A stretch of DNA of 40,792 nucleotides. Source: Oscillospiraceae bacterium (GTDB lineage: Bacteria > Bacillota > Clostridia > Oscillospirales > Oscillospiraceae). A model generated the notes under the pieces. It was not told the origin of the DNA, made no database searches, and saw only the letters and a program-made list of their open reading frames with translations. A program made the translations under genes and the position numbers. Location: assembly GCA_017397565.1 (NCBI GenBank), contig JAFQIL010000001.1, positions 1-40,792 on the forward strand, read 5' to 3'. Below are positions 23,675 through 31,245 of the stretch, one piece after another. How positions within the stretch are numbered: the first letter of the stretch is position 1; each line of letters begins with the position of its first letter.

Positions 23675-25279
23675 ATGATTACTGTATCTAACCTCGGTAT
23701 GCAATTTGGCGGTCAGTGGCTGTTCCAGCATGTTGACCTGCAGTTCCTCCCCGGCAACTGCTATGGCATTATCGGCGCCAACGGTGCGGGTAAGTCTACT
23801 TTTCTTCGAATCCTCACCGGCGATCTGGATTCCACCACCGGCAGCATCTCCATTGAAGCGGAAAAGCGGGTTTCTGTTCTGAAGCAGAACCAAAACGCCT
23901 ATGACGATTACACCATCCTGGACACCGTCATCATGGGCAACCAGCATCTATACGATGTGATGAAGGAAAAGGATGCTATTTACGAAAAGCCGGATTTTTC
24001 TGACGAAGACGGTCTCCGGGCCGCAGATCTGGAAGCAGAATTTGCAGAGCTGGGTGGCTGGGAAGCAGAATCCGACGCATCCCGTCTTTTGCAGGGTCTG
24101 GGCATCGGCACAGACCTGCACTATGATATGATGGGCGATACCGACCCCCGTCTGAAGGTTAAGGTACTGCTTGCCCAGGCGCTGTTCGGCAATCCCGACA
24201 TCATCATGCTGGACGAGCCCACCAACAACCTGGATATTGAAGCCATCAACTGGCTGGAGGATTTCCTGCTGGACTTCCCCGGCATGGTCATCGCCGTCTC
24301 CCACGACCGCCACTTCCTGAACACCGTGTGTACCCACACCGTGGATATCGACTACGGCAAGATCAAGATGTATGTGGGTAACTACGACTTCTGGTATGAA
24401 TCCTCTCAGATGGTTCAGGCCATGATTCGCAACAAGAACAAGAAAAACCAGGAAAAGATCGAAGAGCTGCAGCTGTTCATTCAGCGGTTCTCTGCCAACA
24501 AGTCTAAGGCCAAGCAGGCGACTGCCCGCCGCAAGCTGCTGGACAAGCTGACTGTGGAAGAAATGCCCTGCTCTACCCGCCGGTATCCCTTCGTTGGCTT
24601 TATGCCGGAACGGGAGCTGGGCAAGGACGTGCTGACAGTAAAAGATATCTCTGTCACCGTAGACGGCGTGAAGCTGCTGGATAAGGTCTACTTCTCCGTA
24701 GGCCGCAACGATAAGATCGCTTTCGTCGGCGAAAACGAGCTGGCACAGACTGCCCTGTTCAAGGTCCTCATGGGTGAGCTGGAGCCGGACGAAGGCAGCA
24801 TCAAGTGGGGCATTTCCACCGTTCGCTCCTATCTTCCCAAGGACAATTCCGAATACTTTGAAGGCAACAAGATGGAGCTGGTAGACTGGCTGCGTCAGTA
24901 CAGTGCCAAGAAAGACGATGTGTACCTCCGGGGCTTCCTTGGCCGGATGCTTTTCAGCAACGAAGATGTTTTCAAAAGCGTGGATGTTCTCTCCGGTGGT
25001 GAGAAGGTCCGTTGTATGCTAAGCCGAATGATGCTTTCCGGTGCCAACGTGGTGCTGCTGGACCAGCCCACCAACCATTTGGACATGGAATCCATCCAGG
25101 CCGTCAACAAGGGTCTGGAAGCCTTCACCGGCGTTGTACTGCTGGCCTCCCACGACCACGAAATGCTTGAGTCCACCTGTAACCGGGTCATCGCCTTCCA
25201 GCCCGACGGCACCATCGTAGACCGTTATGGCACTTATGACGATTATCTGGAGTGGATGGCGCAAAACAAGCAGCAATAA
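23675..25279 (+). CDS. ABC-F ATPase of the YbiT/YkpA type with one degenerate ATP site
   Basis: ABC-F proteins act on ribosomes in the cytoplasm and have no membrane domain. I chose the ATG at 23675 (534 residues), 6 nt after AAAGGAG. Domain 1 has Walker A GANGAGKS (34-41) and Walker B MLDEPTNNLD (Glu 181), but its signature is TDPRLK (156-161) instead of LSGGQ. The interdomain helical linker spans about 240-300. Domain 2 has signature LSGGEKVR (from 439), but its Walker A reads GENELAQT with Gln 358 for Lys, and its Walker B reads LLDQPTNHLD with Gln 464 for Glu. The architecture fits the YbiT/YkpA subgroup. Antibiotic resistance is not implied by anything seen. Confidence 0.9.
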   Translation: MITVSNLGMQFGGQWLFQHVDLQFLPGNCYGIIGANGAGKSTFLRILTGDLDSTTGSISIEAEKRVSVLKQNQNAYDDYTILDTVIMGNQHLYDVMKEKDAIYEKPDFSDEDGLRAADLEAEFAELGGWEAESDASRLLQGLGIGTDLHYDMMGDTDPRLKVKVLLAQALFGNPDIIMLDEPTNNLDIEAINWLEDFLLDFPGMVIAVSHDRHFLNTVCTHTVDIDYGKIKMYVGNYDFWYESSQMVQAMIRNKNKKNQEKIEELQLFIQRFSANKSKAKQATARRKLLDKLTVEEMPCSTRRYPFVGFMPERELGKDVLTVKDISVTVDGVKLLDKVYFSVGRNDKIAFVGENELAQTALFKVLMGELEPDEGSIKWGISTVRSYLPKDNSEYFEGNKMELVDWLRQYSAKKDDVYLRGFLGRMLFSNEDVFKSVDVLSGGEKVRCMLSRMMLSGANVVLLDQPTNHLDMESIQAVNKGLEAFTGVVLLASHDHEMLESTCNRVIAFQPDGTIVDRYGTYDDYLEWMAQNKQQ

Positions 25280-25304
25280 GTAATCTCATGCGGCGCAGCC
25301 GCCT

Positions 25305-25478
25305 TGGCTCCCCTTGTCAGGGGTGGATTTCCCCGCTAGCGGGGAAAATGTCCGCAAAGCGGACAAAAGGGGCGCGGGCCCGGCAGGGCTGGCAAAAATC
25401 TCTGATTTTTGGCTGAGGGGTAGTTTCTCTCCCCCAGTCAGCCTAATCGGCTGACAGCCCCCTCGTCAGAGGGGGCCA
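25305..25478. repeat. Hairpin-rich repeat between the ABC-F and argS genes
   Basis: GGCTCCCCTTGTCAGGGG begins the module. It ends with the pair CAGTCAGCCTAATCGGCTGA and CCCCTCGTCAGAGGGGG. This is the same family as the module at 23303-23428, here with extra small hairpins (CCCCGCTAGCGGGG and TCCGCAAAGCGGA) inserted. No separate argS promoter or T-box is seen in the gap. Confidence 0.7.
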
Positions 25479-25516
25479 AGACGCAAACCGCCGTACATTA
25501 TTTAGGAGTAATGAAT

Positions 25517-27265
25517 ATGGAAAAAATCTTAGACATTATTACCGCCAAAATGCAGCAGGCCTTCGTCGATGCCGGCTATGAGGCTTCTTTCGGCCGGGTC
25601 ACCGTATCCAACCGGCCTGACCTTTGCGAATATCAGTGCAACGGCGCTCTCAGCGCTGCCAAGCAGTACAAATGCGCTCCCATTCAAATCGCCAATGCCG
25701 TAGTGGAAAAGCTGAATGCCGCCGACTATGACATGGTAGAGGCGGTAATGCCCGGCTTCATCAACCTGAAGCTCAGCGGCGCTTTCCTGCAAAGCTATCT
25801 GGAGGAAATGCGGACCGCCGAAGATTTCGGTGTCAGCAAGCCCGGTGCCGGCAAAACCATCGTGGTGGACTACGGTGGTGCCAATGTAGCAAAGCCTTTG
25901 CACATTGGCCATCTGCGCCCTGCCATCATCGGCGAGGCTTTGAAGCGGCTCCATGCTTTTATGGGCTACAATACCATCGGTGATATCCACTTGGGCGACT
26001 GGGGTCTGCAGATGGGTCTGATCATTGCAGAATTGCAGGAGCGTCAGCCGGAGCTTGCCTACTTTGACCCCAATTTCACCGGTGATTACCCCACCGAGCC
26101 TCCCTTCACCCTGTCCGATCTGGAAGAGATCTATCCCACCGCTTCTGCCAAGAAGAAAGACCCGGAATTTGCCGAAAAAGCTCACATCGCCACCTATGAG
26201 CTGCAGCAGGGTCGTCGTGGCTACCGGGCTATCTGGAACCACATCATGGGCATTTCCCTGCCTGACCTGAAGCGGATCTATGACCACCTGGATGTCCATT
26301 ATGAAAAATGGCTGGGCGAAAGCGATGCCGACCCCTACATTCCTGCTATGGTTGAGGACCTGAAAAAACGCGGTCTTGCGGTACTCAGCGAAGGTGCCTG
26401 GGTGGTTCCCGTAGCCGAGGAAACCGACAAAAAGGAAGTTCCTCCCATGATTCTGGTAAAGTCCGACGGCTCCGCCATCTATGCCACCACAGACCTTGCC
26501 ACCATTTTGCAGCGTATGCAGGACTGGAAGCCGGAAAAAATGCTCTATGTTACCGACAAACGTCAAAATCTGCACTTCGAGCAGGTTTTCCGGGCCGCTA
26601 AGAAAAGCGGCATTGTCCCGGTGGAAACGGAACTGGAGCACGTTGGCCACGGCACCATGAACGGAGCTGACGGCAAGCCCTTCAAGACCCGCGACGGCGG
26701 TACGCTGCGTTTGGAGCAGCTGATCGCCGACATGACTGATTTTGTCCGGGGCAAGGTTGTGGAAAACAAGATCGTGGATGAAAGCGAAGTGGAAGCCACC
26801 ACTGCCAAAATTGCCTTGGCTGCCCTGAAGTACGGCGACCTGAGCAATCAGCCCACCAAGGATTACAACTTTGATCTGGAGCGTTTTGCCGCTTTTGAAG
26901 GCAACACCGGCCCTTACATTCTGTACACCATCGTCCGGATCAAGTCCATTTTGAGCCGGTACGGTGCCTGGGAGCAGCTGCCCATTCAGCTGCCGGTAAG
27001 TCAGGAGGGCAAGGATCTGATGCTGGCCATTACCAAGTTTGGTCCCACCATGGAAGCTGCTCTGGCAAACTCCGCACCCAATCAGATCTGTGCCTATATC
27101 TACGAGCTGGCCGGCTGCGTCAACAAATTCTACCACGAAACTCCCATTTTAAAGGAAGAGGACGAAAACCGGAAGGCCGGTCACATCGCCCTGATCGCTC
27201 TGTCCAAGAACATTTTGGAAAAGTGCATCGAGATCCTGGGCTTCTCCGCCCCGGAAAAAATGTAA
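25517..27265 (+). CDS. argS: Arginyl-tRNA synthetase
   Basis: It charges tRNA-Arg. The ATG at 25517 (582 residues) is 8 nt after AGGAG. An ATG two codons earlier is too close to it. An N-terminal Add-1 domain (1-100) precedes the class I catalytic core, with VDYGGANVAKPLHIGHLRPA (HIGH at 129-132). The loop NGADGKPFKTRDGG is the usual KMSKS-lacking equivalent of ArgRS. A DALR-type anticodon domain forms the C-terminus, which ends FSAPEKM. The length fits the bacterial form. Confidence 0.96.
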   Translation: MEKILDIITAKMQQAFVDAGYEASFGRVTVSNRPDLCEYQCNGALSAAKQYKCAPIQIANAVVEKLNAADYDMVEAVMPGFINLKLSGAFLQSYLEEMRTAEDFGVSKPGAGKTIVVDYGGANVAKPLHIGHLRPAIIGEALKRLHAFMGYNTIGDIHLGDWGLQMGLIIAELQERQPELAYFDPNFTGDYPTEPPFTLSDLEEIYPTASAKKKDPEFAEKAHIATYELQQGRRGYRAIWNHIMGISLPDLKRIYDHLDVHYEKWLGESDADPYIPAMVEDLKKRGLAVLSEGAWVVPVAEETDKKEVPPMILVKSDGSAIYATTDLATILQRMQDWKPEKMLYVTDKRQNLHFEQVFRAAKKSGIVPVETELEHVGHGTMNGADGKPFKTRDGGTLRLEQLIADMTDFVRGKVVENKIVDESEVEATTAKIALAALKYGDLSNQPTKDYNFDLERFAAFEGNTGPYILYTIVRIKSILSRYGAWEQLPIQLPVSQEGKDLMLAITKFGPTMEAALANSAPNQICAYIYELAGCVNKFYHETPILKEEDENRKAGHIALIALSKNILEKCIEILGFSAPEKM

Positions 27266-27271
27266 GAAAAG

Positions 27272-27297
27272 CGGGACTGTTGCTTCGGCAACAGTCC
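27272..27297 (+). terminator. Hairpin downstream of argS
   Basis: GGGACTGTTGC and GCAACAGTCCC form a perfect 11-bp stem around a TTCG loop, 7 nt after the stop. The plus-strand U-run is absent, so it may work mainly as a 3' stability element. The minus strand has UUUUCUU after it. Confidence 0.6.
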
Positions 27298-27355
27298 CTA
27301 AAATTATCCATCAATCCATATTTTACAGATATCGAAGCAGTACAAACCACTCAAT

Positions 27356-27552
27356 AAATTGCCATTTCTCGGTGAGTTTATTCGTAGGGCGGGCTCATGA
27401 GCCCGCCGACCAAGTTGCATTATTTCAAGCAGTTTCGTCCATTGTTTCGGTATATTTTGCAAAATACAAACTTTTTAAAATCCGGGAAGTGATCGGCGGA
27501 CTCATGAGTCCGCCCTACGAATCCTAACGAAACTCCCGACAAACGGGAATTG
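27356..27552. repeat. MITE-like repeat with CATGAG-centred hairpins at both ends
   Basis: The ends are AAATTGCCATTTCTCGG (27356-27372) and the inverse CCCGACAAACGGGAATTG (27535-27552). Inside, TTCGTAGGGCGGGCTCATGA (from 27382) and its inverted counterpart ending near 27521 each contain a palindrome centred on CTCATGAG. The centre is AT-rich and non-coding. Confidence 0.7.
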
Positions 27553-27604
27553 GTAAATGTTTATACAGGTCACCCAGGCAAAGCTTTCCTTATGTCATTT
27601 TTTA

Positions 27605-28117
27605 TCATAGGCACTTACGGTAATGATCCAAGATATACGGGATCTTGTCTCTGGGGTGGAATACCTCTTCGCTGTGGGTATAGGTAAAACCGCAGCTAAG
27701 CTGGAGCTTTTTCGAGATCAGATTCTCCCGGCGGCAGCTGGAAACAAACCTTTCCGCGCCCAGCTGATCCCGGGCATAGTCTGTCAGCAGATTCAAAATT
27801 TGCTTTCCATAGCCTTTCCCCGTAAATTCCGGCCCAAGGGCGATGCCCGTTTCTCCCCACACGCCGGGAGCTTGCTTCGCCATGCCCGCCCAGCCGATTG
27901 CCTGATTCGATTTTTTCTCGATCACCGTCCAGTGATAATCGTGGGCTGCCTGAAACGCCAAAGTGCGCTCCATCCGGGAAATGGCCGCTTCTTCCGACTG
28001 CGTCACATCCCATACCATATATTTGGCGCTTTCCGGTCGACTCCAAATATTACGGTACAAAGCCTGCCAGTCTTCCATAACTGCCTTTCGCAGAATCAGA
28101 TCTTTGGTTTCCAGCAT
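27605..28117 (-). CDS. GNAT-family N-acetyltransferase (RimJ/RimL-like)
   Basis: This 170-residue protein starts behind GAGGAGAG. The N-terminal LETKDLILRKAVMEDWQALY and central WTVIEKKSNQAIGWAGM are typical of Acetyltransf_3. The acetyl-CoA loop is seen as GPEFTGKGYGKQILNLLTDY, and the C-terminal strand motif follows with KKLQLSCGFTYTHSEEV. RimJ/RimL-type enzymes acetylate protein N-termini or small amines, and the substrate here is unknown. It follows the pseudo-P-type ATPase gene in the same direction but is separated from it by a terminator. Confidence 0.85.
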   Translation of the reverse strand: MLETKDLILRKAVMEDWQALYRNIWSRPESAKYMVWDVTQSEEAAISRMERTLAFQAAHDYHWTVIEKKSNQAIGWAGMAKQAPGVWGETGIALGPEFTGKGYGKQILNLLTDYARDQLGAERFVSSCRRENLISKKLQLSCGFTYTHSEEVFHPRDKIPYILDHYRKCL

Positions 28118-28136
28118 GATTCTCTCCTCACAGTAA

Positions 28137-28167
28137 AAGGGGTTGTTGCAAAAAGTTGCAGCAACCC
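28137..28167 (-). terminator. Terminator of the rlmB-pseudo-P-type ATPase operon
   Basis: GGGGTTG and CAACCCC form the outer part of a long stem with one mismatch. UUUU follows on the minus strand, directly before the GNAT gene. Confidence 0.7.
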
Positions 28168-28174
28168 CAAATTG

Positions 28175-30244
28175 TTATACAGACCTTGTCCATTCCGTGA
28201 TCAGCAGGCCGGGAAGCACCCAAACCAACTCATACAGCAGAAGATTCATAGGGGTCAGCAGATGGTTTGCGCCTACGATTCCCAGCACCAGCATCATCAC
28301 AAGACCCAAAATACCGCCCAGCATATGCACCGCCACACCGGCAGACCATGCAATTTTCAAAGCCCGGGCACCGGTAACCGCATAGGCAGCACCGGACAGA
28401 TTTTCGCCGGTGGTCAGCGCCATGGCAGGAAGCTCCTGATCCGGCTGAACCTGAGACAGTTCCCGACGCACAGCCCGATCCGGGAAGGCCATTTTCCGTG
28501 TGTTCACGCCGAATTTTCCACGAAGGAAGCTCTCTGTCAGCATAAAATCACCGGTGGTCAGCATAGGTATGAGTTTGCGGTACGCACACAATGTGGTAAG
28601 TCCCGCAGCCACGCTCTTGTTTTTGGTATAGGTAATGGCAAATACACCGCAAAGCTGTCCATCAATAGCCGCATACACCGCCTGATTGACCCGGGTGCCT
28701 TCCGGCATATCCACGCCCATATCCTGCATAAAGGTCAGAGTACCCATCAGCACCGCTTCGTTATTGACCACACCGCCGATGCCGCCTGAATAATGCTGCA
28801 GCTGCTGAGCTTCATAATGATAACCGTTGCGGCTGTCCAGCAGCTGGGCAAACAAAGGCGCTGTGCCGTCTCCGTCTGCGCTCATCAGCGCTGCGGTATA
28901 CGCTACTACTTCATCAGGATCCCGGGTCCCGTAGAATTTCACACCGTTCATCTTGGTATGCCCGGCAGGGAACAGATCCTGATCGCCCAGAGGGAAGACC
29001 GCATCGCCGCACAGCTTTTTCACGCCCTGCCAGCCACACAGCACAGCCCCTACCTTATGCAACCGCCGTTCCAAAATTGCCATAGGACGGCTTAAGGTAA
29101 TATAAGTCGTTGCCGGAACCGCCACCAACAAGGCGGAAGCAAAGGCCTGCATTCCCTGCTCCATGCCCTGGAGCACGCCGGCTGTGGCGCCGATGGCGAT
29201 ACTGACAAACAGGGCTACGATAGCATAGACCGACAAGGTCTTTTCCGGGCCGGTGGACTTGTTGTAATTGTCCATAAAGTCCTCAACCTGACCCTCTCCC
29301 CGGAGGATACCGGCACGGCCCTCATAATAATCCGGCACTTGAACCAGACTGTGCAATCTGTTTGCTTTGCGCATGGTGTCCATCTGACCCATTTCCGTGT
29401 TGCGGACATGGTAAGCACCCCAAAGAGACATAGTCATATTCAGGCTGAAGGCACCGCAGCAGGGCAGCCGCTTTTGCTGCAGGCACAAAACACCATCCAC
29501 CAGGCAGGCCAGGAAGCTGAATACCAACAGGGTATTCAAAGAGAAACGGCGTTTGAACAGGTCGCCAATGCCCTCCATCAGCTGATAGCTGCCAAACATA
29601 GCCGACAGCAGCAACGCCAGGAACTGCCAAAAAATCATCAGCCGCAGCCGCTGCGCCGGAATATAGTTCATGCTGTACAGGAAAGTCGCGCCAATGGCAG
29701 CCACGGCGATCAGCAGGTTTAGGAAAATTGCAGCCTGCAGCTTGCCGAGGCCCTGTTCTGCCAGCTCATAATACCGTTTTTCCGGACCGGCGATCAGCTT
29801 CCGCTTCAGCTCCTGCAACCGGGACTTGGGACGAAAAACAATGGGCTGGGGCGGTACATACTCTCCGATGGGCTGCTCGTACTCAGGCTCCCATTCTTCT
29901 GAGAAGGGCTCTACAGGCTCTTCTTCCGCAACGGGCTGTTCATAGGCATCCTCCGGCAGAGAAAACCGCACGGTATCGCCCAGATCCTGTTTCGGTGGGG
30001 ACTGTACCGGTGCATCCAGCCGTACGGTATCCTGAGATACTGTATCAAACCGAACGGTATCCTGAGAAACCGCGTCAAACCGCAAAGTATCCTGGGGCAC
30101 TGTATCCAACCGCACAGTATCCTGGATAGGATCCGGTTCTTCCGCAATGATTTCTTCCGGTTCCAGCTGTTCCGATTCAGAACCGAACTCTTTTAAGATA
30201 TCATCCAGGTCAAATGCCTGCTCCTGGTTTTTATTCTCATCCAT
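28175..30244 (-). CDS. Degenerate P-type ATPase-like membrane protein with an N-terminal DTVRF repeat tail
   Basis: This 689-residue protein starts behind AAGGAGG. Residues 1-140 are acidic and cytoplasmic. A ten-residue unit, QDTVRF-D-x-V-S, repeats from 41 to about 80, with a further DTVRF at 90-94. Hydrophobic segments lie near 169-190, 203-220, 236-255, 338-357 and 368-384, with a final pair at 632-656 and 663-684. The 385-630 loop follows the P1-type ATPase order. VPATTYITLSRP replaces CPCAL-x-x-x-x-P, GDQDLFPAG (420-428) stands where DKTGTLT-x-G is expected, GGIGGVVNNEAVLMG is N-domain-like, and LTTGDFMLTESFLRGKFGV resembles the TGDN region. No DKTGT, TGES or HP motif is present, so pumping is unlikely. 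The family call is inference. rlmB lies 12 nt upstream. Confidence 0.6.
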   Translation of the reverse strand: MDENKNQEQAFDLDDILKEFGSESEQLEPEEIIAEEPDPIQDTVRLDTVPQDTLRFDAVSQDTVRFDTVSQDTVRLDAPVQSPPKQDLGDTVRFSLPEDAYEQPVAEEEPVEPFSEEWEPEYEQPIGEYVPPQPIVFRPKSRLQELKRKLIAGPEKRYYELAEQGLGKLQAAIFLNLLIAVAAIGATFLYSMNYIPAQRLRLMIFWQFLALLLSAMFGSYQLMEGIGDLFKRRFSLNTLLVFSFLACLVDGVLCLQQKRLPCCGAFSLNMTMSLWGAYHVRNTEMGQMDTMRKANRLHSLVQVPDYYEGRAGILRGEGQVEDFMDNYNKSTGPEKTLSVYAIVALFVSIAIGATAGVLQGMEQGMQAFASALLVAVPATTYITLSRPMAILERRLHKVGAVLCGWQGVKKLCGDAVFPLGDQDLFPAGHTKMNGVKFYGTRDPDEVVAYTAALMSADGDGTAPLFAQLLDSRNGYHYEAQQLQHYSGGIGGVVNNEAVLMGTLTFMQDMGVDMPEGTRVNQAVYAAIDGQLCGVFAITYTKNKSVAAGLTTLCAYRKLIPMLTTGDFMLTESFLRGKFGVNTRKMAFPDRAVRRELSQVQPDQELPAMALTTGENLSGAAYAVTGARALKIAWSAGVAVHMLGGILGLVMMLVLGIVGANHLLTPMNLLLYELVWVLPGLLITEWTRSV

Positions 30245-30256
30245 GAAAAATCCTCC

Positions 30257-31036
30257 TTAACCCAAACGCTGCCGCACAGCCTCATACAGCAAAATAGAGG
30301 CTGCCGCGGAGGCATTCAGGGAAGATATCCTGCCGTTCATAGGAATATGCACCGTCACGTCACAGTTTTTCCGCACCAGCGGGCTCATCCCCTGCCCCTC
30401 ATTGCCAATGACGATGGCTGCCGGGCCTGCCAAATCGGCCTTATACATAGGAATCGAACCTTCTGCCGCTGTACCGAAGATCCATACACCCCGGTCTTTC
30501 AGCTCGCTGATGGCATTGTTGATATTGACCACTCTGGCCACTTTCATATATTCCACCGCACCGGCAGAAGCTTTTGCCACCACCGCCGTCAAACCTACGC
30601 TGCGGCGTTTAGGAATGATAACGCCGTGGGCACCGGCACATTCCGCGCTTCGCATAATAGCGCCCAAATTATGGGGATCCGTCAGCTCGTCACAAATAAC
30701 GATCAGCGGCGCTTCTCCCCGACTTTCCGCCTCCTGCAGAATATCCTCAATAGTGGCATATTCATGGGCAGCCGCCAGGGTAATCACGCCCTGGTGGGCA
30801 TGGGTGGTGCTCATAGCATCCAGCTTCCGACGATCCACCGGCACAACCACCGCACCGGCCTCCTTGGCCTGGGCAGCCAGTCGCTGCAGCGCACGGTCTG
30901 TATCACCGGCGGCAATAAACACCTTGTCAATGGTACGGCCGCTGCGCAGGGCTTCTGTCAGGGCATTGCGGCCTTCCAGCTGACCCTCGATCTCCTCCAC
31001 AGGTGCCGGGGCATTCCGGCGATGCTTCTCATTCAT
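30257..31036 (-). CDS. rlmB: 23S rRNA (guanosine-2'-O-)-methyltransferase RlmB, SpoU family
   Basis: It methylates a 23S rRNA guanosine (G2251 in E. coli) using S-adenosylmethionine. I chose the ATG at 31036 (MNEKHRR, 259 residues). Ten further in-frame codons overlap the leader. The N-terminal SpoU substrate-binding domain begins IEGQLEGRNALTEAL. The SPOUT knot motifs are intact: ICDELTDPHNLGAIMRSAEC, AIVIGNEGQGMSPLVRKNCD and IPMNGRISSLNASAAASILL. It heads an operon with the pseudo-P-type ATPase gene. Confidence 0.93.
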   Translation of the reverse strand: MNEKHRRNAPAPVEEIEGQLEGRNALTEALRSGRTIDKVFIAAGDTDRALQRLAAQAKEAGAVVVPVDRRKLDAMSTTHAHQGVITLAAAHEYATIEDILQEAESRGEAPLIVICDELTDPHNLGAIMRSAECAGAHGVIIPKRRSVGLTAVVAKASAGAVEYMKVARVVNINNAISELKDRGVWIFGTAAEGSIPMYKADLAGPAAIVIGNEGQGMSPLVRKNCDVTVHIPMNGRISSLNASAAASILLYEAVRQRLG

Positions 31037-31093
31037 AAGCTTCCACTCTCCAAATCCGGCAGCCAAAAGGCTGCATCTGTCATAATTAGTATC

Positions 31094-31122
31094 ATTATAC
31101 CAAATTTTTTCTCTGTCGACAA
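31094..31122 (-). promoter_or_regulatory. Promoter of rlmB
   Basis: TTGTCG (31122-31117) and TATAAT (31099-31094) on the minus strand are spaced by 17 nt. Confidence 0.75.
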
Positions 31123-31176
31123 CTGGTATTTTTCCTTTGTTACAAAATTGCCGTAAAGAATTTATAAAACTTTCAT

Positions 31177-31205
31177 TTGAATTTTCCTTTCTATAGGAGT
31201 ATAAT
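31177..31205 (+). promoter_or_regulatory. Promoter of the phosphoglycerol transferase gene
   Basis: TTGAAT (31177-31182) and TATAAT (31200-31205) are spaced by 17 nt. This supports the downstream ATG at 31246 over the ATG at 31177, which lies within the -35. Confidence 0.78.
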
Positions 31206-31245
31206 GCGTACTATAGAAAATAAGATCACCGAAGAAGGTTTTCCT

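Noticed and set aside
25280-25516. Possible T-box leader of argS
   Set aside because: No T-box core or specifier stem was found. The gap is explained by the hairpin repeat module.
25529-27136. 535-codon minus-strand ORF inside argS
   Set aside because: It lies entirely opposite a clearly identified arginyl-tRNA synthetase.
25517-27265. Apparent loss of the KMSKS motif in argS
   Set aside because: Many bacterial ArgRS enzymes lack a canonical KMSKS, and the GKPFKTR loop is the usual replacement.
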